From Natronohydrobacter thiooxidans (lineage in GTDB: Bacteria > Pseudomonadota > Alphaproteobacteria > Rhodobacterales > Rhodobacteraceae), in assembly GCF_001884735.1 (NCBI RefSeq), contig NZ_MJAP01000034.1, forward strand, positions 372,001 through 436,000: a stretch of DNA of 64,000 bases, in the 5' to 3' direction. Position 1 is the first letter of the stretch; each line of letters opens with the position of its first letter. This document shows, one piece after another, positions 56,271 to 64,000 of this stretch. A model generated the notes under the pieces. It saw only the letters and a program-made list of their open reading frames with translations, was not told the origin of the DNA and ran no database searches. The position numbers and the translations under genes are program-made.

Positions 56271-57785
56271 CTAGAGCCCGAGTTTCGCCGTCACGATCTC
56301 ATTCACCGCCGCCGGGTTGGCCTTGCCGCCGGTGGCCTTCATGACCTGACCCACGAACCAGCCCGCAAGCTTGGGGTTCTGCTTGGCCTTTTCCACCTGC
56401 GCCGGATTGGCGGCGATGATCTCGTCGACCGCCTTCTCGATGGCACCAGTATCCGTGACCTGCTTCAGCCCGCGCGCTTCGACGATCTCGGCCGGATCGC
56501 CGCCTTCGGTATAGACGATCTCGAAGACATCCTTGGCGATCTTGCCCGAAATCTCGCCGGCGCGGATCAGCCGGATGATGCCGGCAAGCTGCGCGCTCGA
56601 GACCGGACTGTCGGCGATCTCGCGCGCGTCCTTCTTCAGCCGCCCGAACAATTCGTTGATCACCCAGTTTGCGGCCAGCTTGCCATCCCCGGCCTCGGCG
56701 GCCACCGCCTCGAAATAGGCGGCATTGGCTACATCCGCCGTCAGCACGGATGCGTCATAATCGGTCAGCCCGAAATCGGCCATGAAGCGCGCTTTCTTGG
56801 CATCCGGGAGTTCCGGCAGCGAGGCCGCGATCTCATCCACCCAGGCCTGTTCGATCTCCAAGGGCAGCAGGTCGGGGCAGGGGAAATAGCGGTAATCATG
56901 CGCCTCTTCTTTCGAGCGCATCGAGCGTGTCTCGCCGCGGTCGGGGTCAAACAGCCGCGTTTCCTGATCGACCTTGCCGCCATCTTCCACAATCGCGATC
57001 TGGCGGCGGGCCTCATATTCGATGGCCTGCTGAATGAAGCGCATCGAGTTCATGTTCTTGATCTCGCAGCGCGTACCGAGATGGCCGAAATCCTGAGTTG
57101 CCTGATAGCGTTCATAGGCACCGGGACGGCAGATCGAGACATTCACATCCGCCCGCAGATTGCCGTTCTGCATATTGCCGTCGCAGGTGCCAAGATAGCG
57201 CAGGATCTGGCGCAGCTTGCCGACATAGGCCGCCGCTTCCTCGGGCCCGCGAATATCGGGGCGCGAGACAATCTCCATCAGCGCGACACCGGTGCGGTTG
57301 AGATCCACGAAAGACATATTCGGATCCATGTCATGGATCGACTTGCCCGCATCCTGCTCGACATGGATACGCTCGATCCGCACCAGCCGCGCCACGCCCG
57401 CGCCCATCTCGACCAGCACTTCGCCTTCGCCCACCAGCGGATGGTAAAGCTGGCTGATCTGATAGCCCTGCGGCAGGTCGGGGTAGAAATAATTCTTGCG
57501 GTCAAAGGCCGAGCGCAGATTGATCGCGGCCTTCAGCCCCAGCCCGGTGCGCACCGCCTGTTCGATGCAATATTCATTCACCACCGGCAACATGCCGGGC
57601 ATGGCAGCATCGACAAAGGCGACATTCGAATTGGGTTCCGCCCCGAAGCGGGTCGAGGCGCCGGAAAACAGCTTGGCCTGACTGGAGACCTGCGCGTGGA
57701 TCTCCATCCCGATCACCAGTTCCCAATCGCCCGTCGCGCCGGAAATCACCTTGGGCTTGGGGGTCTCATATGTCAGATCGAGCAT
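56271..57785 (-). CDS. gatB: Aspartyl/glutamyl-tRNA(Asn/Gln) amidotransferase subunit B
   Basis: 504 residues, the usual GatB length. Signatures are [49 protein letters not shown]-type kinase loop, [18 protein letters not shown], and the C-terminal YqeY-like tail with [15 protein letters not shown]. In the GatCAB complex it phosphorylates and amidates Glu-tRNA(Gln) or Asp-tRNA(Asn). gatA and gatC are not in the window, so the subunits are unlinked, as is common in this group. Followed by a family A palindrome. Confidence 0.95.
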   Translation of the reverse strand: MLDLTYETPKPKVISGATGDWELVIGMEIHAQVSSQAKLFSGASTRFGAEPNSNVAFVDAAMPGMLPVVNEYCIEQAVRTGLGLKAAINLRSAFDRKNYFYPDLPQGYQISQLYHPLVGEGEVLVEMGAGVARLVRIERIHVEQDAGKSIHDMDPNMSFVDLNRTGVALMEIVSRPDIRGPEEAAAYVGKLRQILRYLGTCDGNMQNGNLRADVNVSICRPGAYERYQATQDFGHLGTRCEIKNMNSMRFIQQAIEYEARRQIAIVEDGGKVDQETRLFDPDRGETRSMRSKEEAHDYRYFPCPDLLPLEIEQAWVDEIAASLPELPDAKKARFMADFGLTDYDASVLTADVANAAYFEAVAAEAGDGKLAANWVINELFGRLKKDAREIADSPVSSAQLAGIIRLIRAGEISGKIAKDVFEIVYTEGGDPAEIVEARGLKQVTDTGAIEKAVDEIIAANPAQVEKAKQNPKLAGWFVGQVMKATGGKANPAAVNEIVTAKLGL

Positions 57786-57854
57786 CTTGCGCGTCCTTTG
57801 GCCAATCGCATCGCGTGACTTCTAGCCAAGCCGTGCCAGCGCAGCAAGGGCCGG

Positions 57855-57905
57855 TTTCGGCGATTCCCCGCCGAAAAAGGGCAGATCCGCCGGGGCGGAT
57901 TTGCC
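57855..57905. other. Two adjacent hairpins upstream of gatB
   Basis: TTTCGGCG-ATTCCC-CGCCGAAA (57855-57876) is followed by GGCAGATCCGCC-GG-GGCGGATTTGCC (57880-57905), an 11 of 12 inverted repeat. They lie in the 190-bp region between divergent gatB and the lipoprotein gene. The CCGCCGAAAAAGGGCAGAT portion recurs near 6847. Possibly a third small repeat family; role unknown. Confidence 0.5.
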
Positions 57906-57975
57906 AACCCCCCCTGATTCGGCGCATTGCTGCACTGCAGCGCAATTTGGGCGCTGTGCCGCTTTCGGAAAACTG

Positions 57976-58593
57976 ATGAAACCTTCGCTGCCTGTCACGC
58001 CCTTGCTGGCCGCTGCCTTTGTCGCCATGACCGCCGGGTGCACCCTGTCGGCCCCCGAGCCGAAGGCCAAATCCTCCGATGCTATCGATGTTTCGACCCG
58101 CTGGGATCATCGGCCCGAAGCCGAGCTCTGGACCGCAGCGACATTCGACGCGCTCGACAATGGTGGCCGGGCTCTGGTGAAAACAGTGCCGCGCGATATC
58201 GACAGTTTCTGTCCGGGCTATGCCAAGGCCGATATTGACGGGCGCAAGGCGTTCTGGACGGCCCTTTTCTCTGGACTGGCCGGTTATGAAAGCACCTGGC
58301 GCCCAGAGGCCGCAGGCGCGGGCGGGCGCTACCGGGGATTGCTGCAGATCTGGCCCACTTCGGCGCGCAATTACGGCTGCGATGTCTCGCATCCCAACGG
58401 GCTTTATGACGGGCCGACCAATCTGCGCTGCGCTTCGCGCATTGCCGCGCAGGCCGTGGCGCGCGATCAGGTCGTGGCAGGCAGCCCCGGTCGCTGGGGC
58501 GGTGTGGCGCGCGACTGGCCGCCTTTGCGCAATGCCAGCAAGCGCGAGGATATCGCCGCGTTCACCCGTACCCTGCCGGTCTGTCAGGCCTGA
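57976..58593 (+). CDS. Lytic transglycosylase-like lipoprotein
   Basis: 205 residues. A lipoprotein signal ends AMTAGC, with Cys22 as probable lipid site. The SLT-type core is FWTALFSGLAGYESTWRPEAAGAGGRYRGLLQIWPTSARNYGC, with Glu105 the likely catalytic acid and GLLQIWPTSA the goose-lysozyme-like second motif. It would cleave peptidoglycan from the outer or inner membrane side. It is smaller than classic MltC/Slt enzymes. The ATG at 57976 was chosen for the signal peptide. Confidence 0.78.
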   Translation: MKPSLPVTPLLAAAFVAMTAGCTLSAPEPKAKSSDAIDVSTRWDHRPEAELWTAATFDALDNGGRALVKTVPRDIDSFCPGYAKADIDGRKAFWTALFSGLAGYESTWRPEAAGAGGRYRGLLQIWPTSARNYGCDVSHPNGLYDGPTNLRCASRIAAQAVARDQVVAGSPGRWGGVARDWPPLRNASKREDIAAFTRTLPVCQA

Positions 58594-58674
58594 GCCGGGC
58601 GGATTTTCTCGGCCAGCTTCAGTCTTTGCTAACCCTTTTGCGCCAGATTTGGCGGCAGGACGGGTGGCAAGCCA

Positions 58675-59739
58675 ATGACCAGGACCGCACAAAGCGCAGA
58701 GGAAACCGGACCGGCTGGCGAACAGGCGCGTGCTGATGCACTGCGCCTGATGGCGACGCGGCATCAACGCGCCGCCGCGCAGGACCGCGCCCAGCTCTGC
58801 GCCGCGCTGCGGGTGGCCTTTGGCCGGATGGCCTCTGACTGTCCGGGGCTGGATGCGATGGTGCAGCGCGTCGATATCCGGCAGGGCGCGCTGGCCGAGT
58901 GGCTGGATCTGATGGAAAGCGGCATGTTTCTGGCGCTGCTCGAAGGGCAGGGCGAGCGGATCGGCCTCATGACCGCCTGCCCGATGCTGATGGCCGGGAT
59001 GATCGAGGCGCAGACCACAGGCCGCGTCGATACCGCCATTCCCCCCCGCCGCAAACCCACGCGCACCGATGCCGGGCTGATCGCGCCGCTGATCGACGCA
59101 TTCCTGCGCCAGATCGACCAGCGCTGCGCCGATCTGGCGCAGGCGGATCTGGTCTCTGGCTATGTCTATGGCTCTTATCTCGACGATCCGCGCCCGCTCG
59201 GTATTCTGCTCGAAGACGGGATGTATCACATCCTGCATCTACGCATCAGTCTGGGCTTCGGCGCGAAAGAAGGCGATTTGCTCCTGATCCTGCCCGATCC
59301 CGCGCCCGCGCGCCCCGGACGCCGCGATGCGGCGACCGAGATGGAGGCCGAACGCGACTGGCAGGCGCGGATTGAAGCCGCGATCAGCAGCAGCGAAGTG
59401 GTGCTGAATGCGATGCTCGGACGGGTGCAGATCACGCTCACCGATGCGCTGCGCCTGCGCCCCGGCGATATTCTGCGCCTGCCCGAAAGCGCGCTGGAAA
59501 CCCTGACGCTGGAAACCCTCGATGACAATGCCATCGGCATCGGGCGTCTGGGGCAGGCGCGGGGGCAGCGGGCCATGCGCCTGACCGCTGATCCCGGCGT
59601 ACTGACGGATGCGACCGGCGCGAGCGTGCCGCGCGTCGCCCTGCCTGCGCAGATCACCCCCTTTGCCCCGCCGAAAGCCGCCTTCGTGCCGGACAGGCCG
59701 GGGGCGGGAGCGATTGCCGAGCCGCGCGACCCGGAGTGA
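58675..59739 (+). CDS. FliM/FliN (SpoA) domain protein, orphan flagellar-switch-like
   Basis: 354 residues. The C-terminal part (EVVLNAMLGRVQITLTDALRLRPGDILRLPESALETLTLE, about 242-281) is a SpoA domain as in FliM/FliN. The middle (about 100-210) resembles the FliM core only loosely: RKPTRTDAGLIAPLIDAFLRQID. The N-terminal CheY-binding motif of FliM is not evident. No other flagellar or secretion genes are in the window, so this is an orphan. It may serve the flagellar C-ring from a distant locus or a type III-like apparatus. Starts 81 nt after the lipoprotein gene. Confidence 0.78.
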   Translation: MTRTAQSAEETGPAGEQARADALRLMATRHQRAAAQDRAQLCAALRVAFGRMASDCPGLDAMVQRVDIRQGALAEWLDLMESGMFLALLEGQGERIGLMTACPMLMAGMIEAQTTGRVDTAIPPRRKPTRTDAGLIAPLIDAFLRQIDQRCADLAQADLVSGYVYGSYLDDPRPLGILLEDGMYHILHLRISLGFGAKEGDLLLILPDPAPARPGRRDAATEMEAERDWQARIEAAISSSEVVLNAMLGRVQITLTDALRLRPGDILRLPESALETLTLETLDDNAIGIGRLGQARGQRAMRLTADPGVLTDATGASVPRVALPAQITPFAPPKAAFVPDRPGAGAIAEPRDPE

Positions 59740-59851
59740 AGGCCGGGGCCTGCGCAGGGGAAGTGCCCGGCGATATGCGCCCGGCCCGTGAAAACGCTTG
59801 GCGGATGGGTGTTCCTGTTTTATCCTCGCGGCAGCATGCAGCGAGGGAAGA

Positions 59852-60244
59852 ATGTCCGTCATCAGCCATATCACGCTCGGGACGAATGACACGCGACGCG
59901 CCGGGCGCTTCTATGACGAGGTGCTCGGCGCGCTGGGTTTTGCGCGTCTGCCCAAACCTCCGGGCAAACCACCGGCCTATGAGAAGGGCGGAATGCCGAC
60001 GCTATATCTCTATCCGCCGGAAGATGGCCGCCCGGCGACATGGGGAAACGGGACGCATATCGCCTTTGTGGCGGAAACGCGGGACGCGGTGCGGAATTTC
60101 CACGACTGCGCCTTGCGTCTGGGCGGAAGCTGTGAGGGTCCACCGGGGCTGCGACCGCATTACGGGGAAAATTACTATGCCGCCTATGTGCGTGACCCGG
60201 ATGGCAACAAGCTGCAAGCGGTCTGCTACGCCGCAGCAGATTGA
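59852..60244 (+). CDS. VOC/glyoxalase-family protein
   Basis: 130 residues, two beta-alpha-beta-beta-beta modules. It starts MSVISHITLGTNDTRRAGRFYDEVLGALGF, with metal-ligand His6, and ends YYAAYVRDPDGNKLQAVCYA, with the Asp-Pro-Asp-Gly-Asn loop and a ligand near the end. GTHIAFVAETRDAVRNFH begins the second module. It probably binds a divalent metal; the reaction (glyoxalase, fosfomycin-type, dioxygenase) cannot be told. The ATG at 59852 has GAGGGA upstream. It ends about 70 nt before a minus-strand terminator. Confidence 0.85.
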   Translation: MSVISHITLGTNDTRRAGRFYDEVLGALGFARLPKPPGKPPAYEKGGMPTLYLYPPEDGRPATWGNGTHIAFVAETRDAVRNFHDCALRLGGSCEGPPGLRPHYGENYYAAYVRDPDGNKLQAVCYAAAD

Positions 60245-60313
60245 GTGTTTGTGACACAGGCCGCTGCAGGGCTGACGCGCAGGCTTTCGTGACTTCGGAA
60301 GCACTGGCGCAAC

Positions 60314-60343
60314 AAAAAAGCCCCCGGCGTGACGACCGGGGGC
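60314..60343 (-). terminator. Rho-independent terminator of the sulfur operon
   Basis: On the minus strand GCCCCCGG-N8-CCGGGGGC is followed by TTTTTTG. It starts 15 nt past the stop codon of the DUF442 gene, the last gene of the persulfide operon. Confidence 0.88.
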
Positions 60344-60357
60344 CGAAGCGCGCTGTC

Positions 60358-60783
60358 TCAGCCCTGCGCCAGCTGGTCGATCGTGCCCCGGAACGGCTCC
60401 AGCGCATAGCCATAGCGCGCGGGCGCTGCGACCAGCTCATCCGTCGGCCTCTGCCCGGCCTGCGACAGCGCCCAGACAATCGACGAGCGGTTGCCCGAGG
60501 CGCAATAGGCCAGCACCGGCCCGTCGCTGTCGCGCAGGGCAGCGCCCTGCGCCTCGACATTCTCCATCGTGATCGCGCCGCCGATTACCGGGTTCAGCAC
60601 GAAGCGAAGCCCCGCCGCCTCGACCGCCTTGCGGAGTTCCGCTGCCCGGATTTCGGGCGGGATTTCCCCGTCGGGGCGATTGCAGATCACTGTGGTGTAG
60701 CCCGCATCCGCAATCGCGGCCACATCTTCCGGCGCGATCTGGGGCGAGACTGCGTAACTGTCAGTCAGGGGTCGAATATCCAT
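60358..60783 (-). CDS. DUF442/TIGR01244 sulfur-transferase-like phosphatase-fold protein
   Basis: 141 residues. Pattern MDIRPLTDSYAVSPQIAPEDVAAIADAGYTTVICNRPD, with the active-site loop YCASGNRS (Cys94, Arg99; C-x4-R). In many genomes this domain is the N-terminal half of Blh persulfide hydrolases; here it is a separate gene in the same operon. It may transfer a sulfane sulfur through Cys94. CGGAG precedes the ATG. Last gene of the operon. Confidence 0.85.
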   Translation of the reverse strand: MDIRPLTDSYAVSPQIAPEDVAAIADAGYTTVICNRPDGEIPPEIRAAELRKAVEAAGLRFVLNPVIGGAITMENVEAQGAALRDSDGPVLAYCASGNRSSIVWALSQAGQRPTDELVAAPARYGYALEPFRGTIDQLAQG

Positions 60784-60795
60784 GCAAGGCTCCGC

Positions 60796-61230
60796 TCAGA
60801 TAGCTGCCAGACGGTCGATCTGCAGCCGGATAGGTCTGGCTATCAGCATACCGCCGATCATCGCAAGGATAAAGGCGATCCCGCCGGTGCCGCCCCAGCT
60901 GAGCGAGGCAATCGCCGGGCCGGGGCACAGCCCCACCAGCCCCCAGCCCGCCCCGAACAGCACCGAGCCGATCACCAGATTATGCCCCAGTCGCGGATCA
61001 GGCTTGGCCGGAAACGGTTCTCCCACCAGCGACATGGCGCGTTTGGTGGTCATGTGCCACGCGAGCAGCATGGGCAGGATCGCACCGCCCAGCACGAAAG
61101 CCAGCGTCGGATCCCAGGCGCCGAAAATATCCAGCCAGCCCTGCACCTTGGTCGTGTCGGTCATGCCCGAAACCAGAAGCCCCGCGCCGAATAACCCGCC
61201 CGAAAGCGCTGCAAGAACAATGCGTTGCAT
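60796..61230 (-). CDS. YeeE/YedE-type thiosulfate/sulfur transporter, short subunit (DUF6691)
   Basis: 144 residues with about four membrane segments, containing GWGLVGLCPGPAIASLSWGG, where Cys102 matches the conserved Cys of YeeE/YedE proteins. Together with the next gene upstream it makes a split version of the full-length transporter. It probably imports a sulfur compound for the operon's sulfur chemistry. Its start overlaps the stop of the upstream half by 1 nt (TGATG). Confidence 0.87.
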   Translation of the reverse strand: MQRIVLAALSGGLFGAGLLVSGMTDTTKVQGWLDIFGAWDPTLAFVLGGAILPMLLAWHMTTKRAMSLVGEPFPAKPDPRLGHNLVIGSVLFGAGWGLVGLCPGPAIASLSWGGTGGIAFILAMIGGMLIARPIRLQIDRLAAI

Positions 61231-61661
61231 CAGATCACCCCCAGAACATGCCGAAACAGCACCATCGCGATACCGCCCGCCAGCAGATAGAACACCGTCG
61301 CCACGATCCCGCGCAGCGAGAAGCGCGAAATCCCGCAGACCCCGTGCCCCGAGGTGCAGCCATTCGCCAGCCGCGTGCCGATCCCCACCAGCAACCCGCC
61401 CGCAATGATCACCGCCAGATTGGAGGTGATATTGGTCGACACCTCGACCGAATAGAGCGGCAGCATCAGCGCAGGCACCACGATGAGCGCGGCCAGAAAG
61501 GCCACCCGCTCGGCCCAGTTGCCCAGTCCGGTGCGGTCCACCAGCCCGCCGATAATCCCGCTCGCGCCCATGATCCGGCCATTGCCCAGCAGGAAAATCG
61601 CCGCCGCCATGCCGATCATCAGGCCCCCGATCAGGCCCCAGATCCAGTCTGTTTCAATCAT
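61230..61661 (-). CDS. YeeE/YedE-type thiosulfate/sulfur transporter, first half
   Basis: 143 residues from the ATG at 61661, which has AGGGTAAGAGA upstream. Four or five membrane segments with the signature TRLANGCTSGHGVCGISRFSLRG (Cys102, Cys109). This is the N-terminal half of a YeeE/YedE transporter, separated from its partner by a stop-start overlap. In thiosulfate-importing YeeE, conserved Cys residues relay the substrate. Linked to a persulfide dioxygenase-like enzyme, so sulfide or thiosulfate handling is the likely setting. Confidence 0.88.
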   Translation of the reverse strand: MIETDWIWGLIGGLMIGMAAAIFLLGNGRIMGASGIIGGLVDRTGLGNWAERVAFLAALIVVPALMLPLYSVEVSTNITSNLAVIIAGGLLVGIGTRLANGCTSGHGVCGISRFSLRGIVATVFYLLAGGIAMVLFRHVLGVI

Positions 61662-61735
61662 TCTCTTACCCTGCTCGCAGAAGCGGCGCGGCAAAGCCCT
61701 GCCGCGCGCGCCCCGTGTTGATGTTGTCGCCCGGA

Positions 61736-62599
61736 TCAGAGCGTGTTGACCGGCACTTTCAGATAGACTGTACCATTATCCTCGGGCTCGGGCATCTGGC
61801 CCGCGCGCATATTGACCTGCAATGACGGCACGATCAGTCGCGGCATGTCCAGTTCCGCATCGCGTGCTTTGCGGGCGGCGACGAAATCTTCCTTGGATTT
61901 GCCCATGCCCACATGCTTGTTCAGCCGCTTCTGTTCGCCCACCGTGGATTCCCAGGCATAGGTGTCGCGGCCTTCGGCCTTGTAATCATGGCCCACGAAA
62001 ATGCGCGTCGCATCGGGCAGGGCAAGGATTTTCTGCACCGAATCCCACATCGTATCGGCAGAACCACCGGGGAAATCGCAGCGCGCCGTGCCGAAATCGG
62101 GCATGAAGAGCGTATCGCCCACAAATGCCGCATCGCCGATCACATAGGTCAGGCAGGCTGGCGTATGGCCCGGCGTGTGCAGCACATCGCCGCGCATTTG
62201 GCCGATATGGAAACTGTCGCCATGCTTGAACAGCGCGTCGAATTGCGAGCCGTCGCGCTGGAACTCGGTGCCTTCATTGAACACCTTGCCGAAAGTGTCC
62301 TGCACGATGCGGATATTCTCGCCAATGGCGATCTTGCCGCCCAGCTCGGCCTGAATATAGGGCGCGGCGGACAGGTGGTCGGCATGGACATGGGTCTCCA
62401 GCAGCCATTCGACCTCATAGCCTTTGTCCTTCACGAAAGCGATGACCTGATCGGCCGAGCGCGTATCGGTGCGTCCCGAGGCATAGTCGAAATCCAGCAC
62501 CGAATCGACAATCGCGCATTTCAGGCTGTTCGGATCGCGCAGGACATAGGTGACGGTAAAGGTCTCTTCGTCGAAAAAGGCGGTAACTTCGGGCGTCAT
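61736..62599 (-). CDS. Persulfide dioxygenase-like metallo-beta-lactamase-fold hydrolase (Blh/ETHE1 group)
   Basis: 287 residues from the ATG at 62599 (GGAG 9 nt upstream). The metal-binding motif is THVHADHLSA (His70, His72, Asp74, His75), with later HTPGHTPACLTY, FVGDTLFMPDFGTARCDFPGG and a final VGHDY. This is the pattern of Blh, ETHE1 and related persulfide dioxygenases, which oxidise glutathione persulfide. The operon with YeeE halves and DUF442 matches the sulfide-detoxification cluster controlled by BigR/SqrR in relatives, but no ArsR-type regulator gene lies here. Confidence 0.9.
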   Translation of the reverse strand: MTPEVTAFFDEETFTVTYVLRDPNSLKCAIVDSVLDFDYASGRTDTRSADQVIAFVKDKGYEVEWLLETHVHADHLSAAPYIQAELGGKIAIGENIRIVQDTFGKVFNEGTEFQRDGSQFDALFKHGDSFHIGQMRGDVLHTPGHTPACLTYVIGDAAFVGDTLFMPDFGTARCDFPGGSADTMWDSVQKILALPDATRIFVGHDYKAEGRDTYAWESTVGEQKRLNKHVGMGKSKEDFVAARKARDAELDMPRLIVPSLQVNMRAGQMPEPEDNGTVYLKVPVNTL

Positions 62600-62628
62600 C
62601 TTGCGTCTCCATCTTTCAGTGTTGGAGG

Positions 62629-62654
62629 CAATATACGCTTTTGAATACATATTG
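62629..62654. promoter_or_regulatory. Candidate sulfide-responsive operator upstream of the persulfide operon
   Basis: CAATAT-N14-ATATTG is a 6-bp inverted repeat in an AT-rich window (62629-62670). On the minus strand ATTCAAA occurs twice, 20 nt apart. The surrounding sequence is far more AT-rich than the neighbourhood, as expected for promoter plus operator. BigR/SqrR-type ArsR repressors bind AT-rich dyads at this position in homologous operons. The exact SqrR consensus is not matched. Confidence 0.45.
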
Positions 62655-62680
62655 CAAGATTTGAATGTAATAAATCCCGC

Positions 62681-62715
62681 AAAGCCCCGCGCCGCCGGAA
62701 TGGGCAGCGCGGGGC
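62681..62715 (-). terminator. Terminator of ald
   Basis: On the minus strand GCCCCGCGC pairs with GCGCGGGGC (9 bp) and is followed by TTT. It lies just past the ald stop codon. Confidence 0.75.
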
Positions 62716-62722
62716 GCGCAGA

Positions 62723-63841
62723 TCAGATTTTCAGCGCTTTCGCGGGCGAGAGCACATCGATTTCCAATGCACGGCCCACGGCGTAATGGGTCAGGTGGCC
62801 GGCATGGGTGTTCAGCCCTTCCATCAGATGCGGGTCATCCTCGCAGGCTTTGCGCCAGCCCTTGTTGGCCAGCGCCAGCATGAAGGGCAGGGTCGCATTG
62901 CCCAGCGCGATGGTCGAGGTCCGCGCCACGGCCCCCGGCATATTCGCCACGCAATAATGCATCACGCCATCAACCTCATAGACCGGCTCGGCATGGGTGG
63001 TCGGGCGCGAGGTCTCGAAACAGCCGCCCTGATCGATCGCCACATCCACCAGCACCGCGCCGGGCTGCATGGTCGAAAGCTGCTCGCGCGTGATCAGTTT
63101 CGGGGCCGCAGCACCGGGGATCAGCACCGCGCCGATCACCATATCGGCCCGCGTGATCAGATCGGCAATCGCCGCAGCATCCGAAAACTGCGTCGTCAGC
63201 CGCCCGTGGAAGATATCATCAAGGTAAGACAGGCGCGGGACCGAGCGGTCCAGAATCGTCACATTCGCCCCCATGCCCACGGCCACCCGCGCCGCCGCCG
63301 TGCCGACCACGCCGCCACCGATGATGGTGACATTCGCAGGCCGCACGCCCGGCACACCGCCCATCAGCACTCCGCGCCCGCCATTGGCCTTTTGCAGCGA
63401 CCAGGCGCCCATTTGTGGCGCAAGCCGGCCCGCGACCTCGGACATCGGCGCCAGCAGCGGCAACCCGCCATGACGGTCGGTCACGGTTTCATAGGCAATC
63501 GCGGTCACGCCCGAATCCAGCAGATCGCGGGTCTGGCTGGGGTCGGGTGCCAGATGCAGATAGGTGAACAGCAGCTGGCCTTCGCGCAGCTGCCGCCGCT
63601 CGACCGCCTGCGGCTCCTTGACCTTGACGACCATCTCGGCGCGTGCAAAGATTTCCTCTGCAGTATCAACAATTTCCGCGCCGATCTTCGTGTAATCTTC
63701 ATCGGTGAAACCGGATCCTGCTCCGGCCCCCGTCTCGATGATCACCTGATGACCATGCGAGATGGCCTCCAGCGCGGCATTGGGCGTCAGGCCCACGCGA
63801 AATTCCTGTGGCTTGATTTCCTTGGGGCAACCGATCAGCAT
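62723..63841 (-). CDS. ald: Alanine dehydrogenase
   Basis: 372 residues, full length. It interconverts alanine and pyruvate with NAD and ammonia. Substrate-site residues appear in [20 protein letters not shown] and FTYLHLAPD (His96). The nucleotide fold is [22 protein letters not shown], and [19 protein letters not shown] holds the catalytic Asp. GGAGG lies 6 nt before the ATG. A divergent Lrp-type gene begins 136 nt away; such regulators commonly activate ald in response to alanine. Confidence 0.95.
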   Translation of the reverse strand: MLIGCPKEIKPQEFRVGLTPNAALEAISHGHQVIIETGAGAGSGFTDEDYTKIGAEIVDTAEEIFARAEMVVKVKEPQAVERRQLREGQLLFTYLHLAPDPSQTRDLLDSGVTAIAYETVTDRHGGLPLLAPMSEVAGRLAPQMGAWSLQKANGGRGVLMGGVPGVRPANVTIIGGGVVGTAAARVAVGMGANVTILDRSVPRLSYLDDIFHGRLTTQFSDAAAIADLITRADMVIGAVLIPGAAAPKLITREQLSTMQPGAVLVDVAIDQGGCFETSRPTTHAEPVYEVDGVMHYCVANMPGAVARTSTIALGNATLPFMLALANKGWRKACEDDPHLMEGLNTHAGHLTHYAVGRALEIDVLSPAKALKI

Positions 63842-63977
63842 GATATCCTCCGTTATGCTTCCAGAAGAAGATATTGCAAAGCCTGCGCGAAATCTTTGAT
63901 ATTATGTGCAGGAATCGCAGATCGTGGCGAAGATTCTGCGCAAGATACCGGATTTCAGCAAGAAAGGTTGCGCCGCA

Positions 63978-64000
63978 ATGCAGCTAGACACGACAGATCG
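63978..64000 (+). CDS. Lrp/AsnC-type regulator, first codons only (runs off the right edge)
   Basis: ATG at 63978 begins MQLDTTD, the same start as Lrp/AsnC proteins (compare MIEIDTTDRALL at 34688). AAAGG lies about 10 nt upstream. It is divergent from ald, the usual place for the alanine-responsive Lrp-type activator. Only 23 nt are visible, so the call rests on this start and the context. Confidence 0.6.

Overview
The window is GC-rich, densely coding and typical of the alphaproteobacterial family Rhodobacteraceae (Paracoccus/Rhodobacter-like). The signs are the betICBA choline-sulfate cluster next to choX, a pyruvate dehydrogenase cluster with a lipoyl domain fused to E1-beta, COQ9, the MoxR/DUF58/BatA-DUF4159 operon beside a DUF1285 gene, paired MerR regulators of acyl-CoA metabolism, and intergenic repeats of a kind I associate with this group. 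It is ordinary chromosome. I see no rRNA, tRNA, CRISPR array, phage or intact insertion sequence.

Layout. 1-5627: choline uptake and its conversion to glycine betaine (choX fragment, betI, betC, betB, betA). 5706-12286: PhzF-like protein, membrane hybrid histidine kinase, rpsU, COQ9, branched-chain aminotransferase, quinone oxidoreductase. 12447-16491: polyamine ABC transporter potFGHI. 16590-18755: katG. 18805-21856: a gene-poor, island-like stretch with one AT-richer AIPR-type (abortive infection) gene and a frameshifted pseudogene. 21857-25460: kinase-like protein, a pair of CrcB fluoride channels, fabI and fabB. 25605-32989: four-gene MoxR/DUF58/BatA/GATase-like operon and divergent DUF1285. 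33036-38854: ilvC, two Lrp regulators, DUF952, pyrD, MATE exporter and two thioesterases. 38991-48748: acyl-CoA oxidation region (two MerR regulators, acyl-CoA dehydrogenase, thiolase, cupin, FadB-type enzyme, acyl-CoA ligase) with a Hint-like protein. 49903-53625: pdhC, pdhB, pdhA. 53739-60244: stress protein, second Hint protein, DUF2147, gatB, lytic transglycosylase-like lipoprotein, orphan FliM-like protein and VOC protein. 60358-62599: persulfide/sulfur operon (DUF442, two YeeE halves, persulfide-dioxygenase-like hydrolase). 62723-64000: alanine dehydrogenase and the start of a divergent Lrp regulator.

The most unusual material is not one large system. Family A is five copies of a near-perfect 29-30 nt palindrome. 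It always lies beside stop codons (9093, 25575, 32998, 49864, 56230) and has no T-tract. Family B is six copies of an 18-22 nt element (core TTCTTGCCCCAAATACTC) in 3' regions, two of them inverted around 42.0-42.2 kb. The other main point is the solitary AIPR gene, which has its own recognisable promoter inside a decayed island between katG and the fluoride channel genes.

Several proteins have altered active-site motifs: FabI with Phe146, an M48-like membrane protein lacking HExxH, a kinase with HGRxxLRD in the catalytic loop, a Hint-like protein without its cysteine, and an AIPR protein with QGY in place of QxK. All calls come from reading the sequence. No database search was run.
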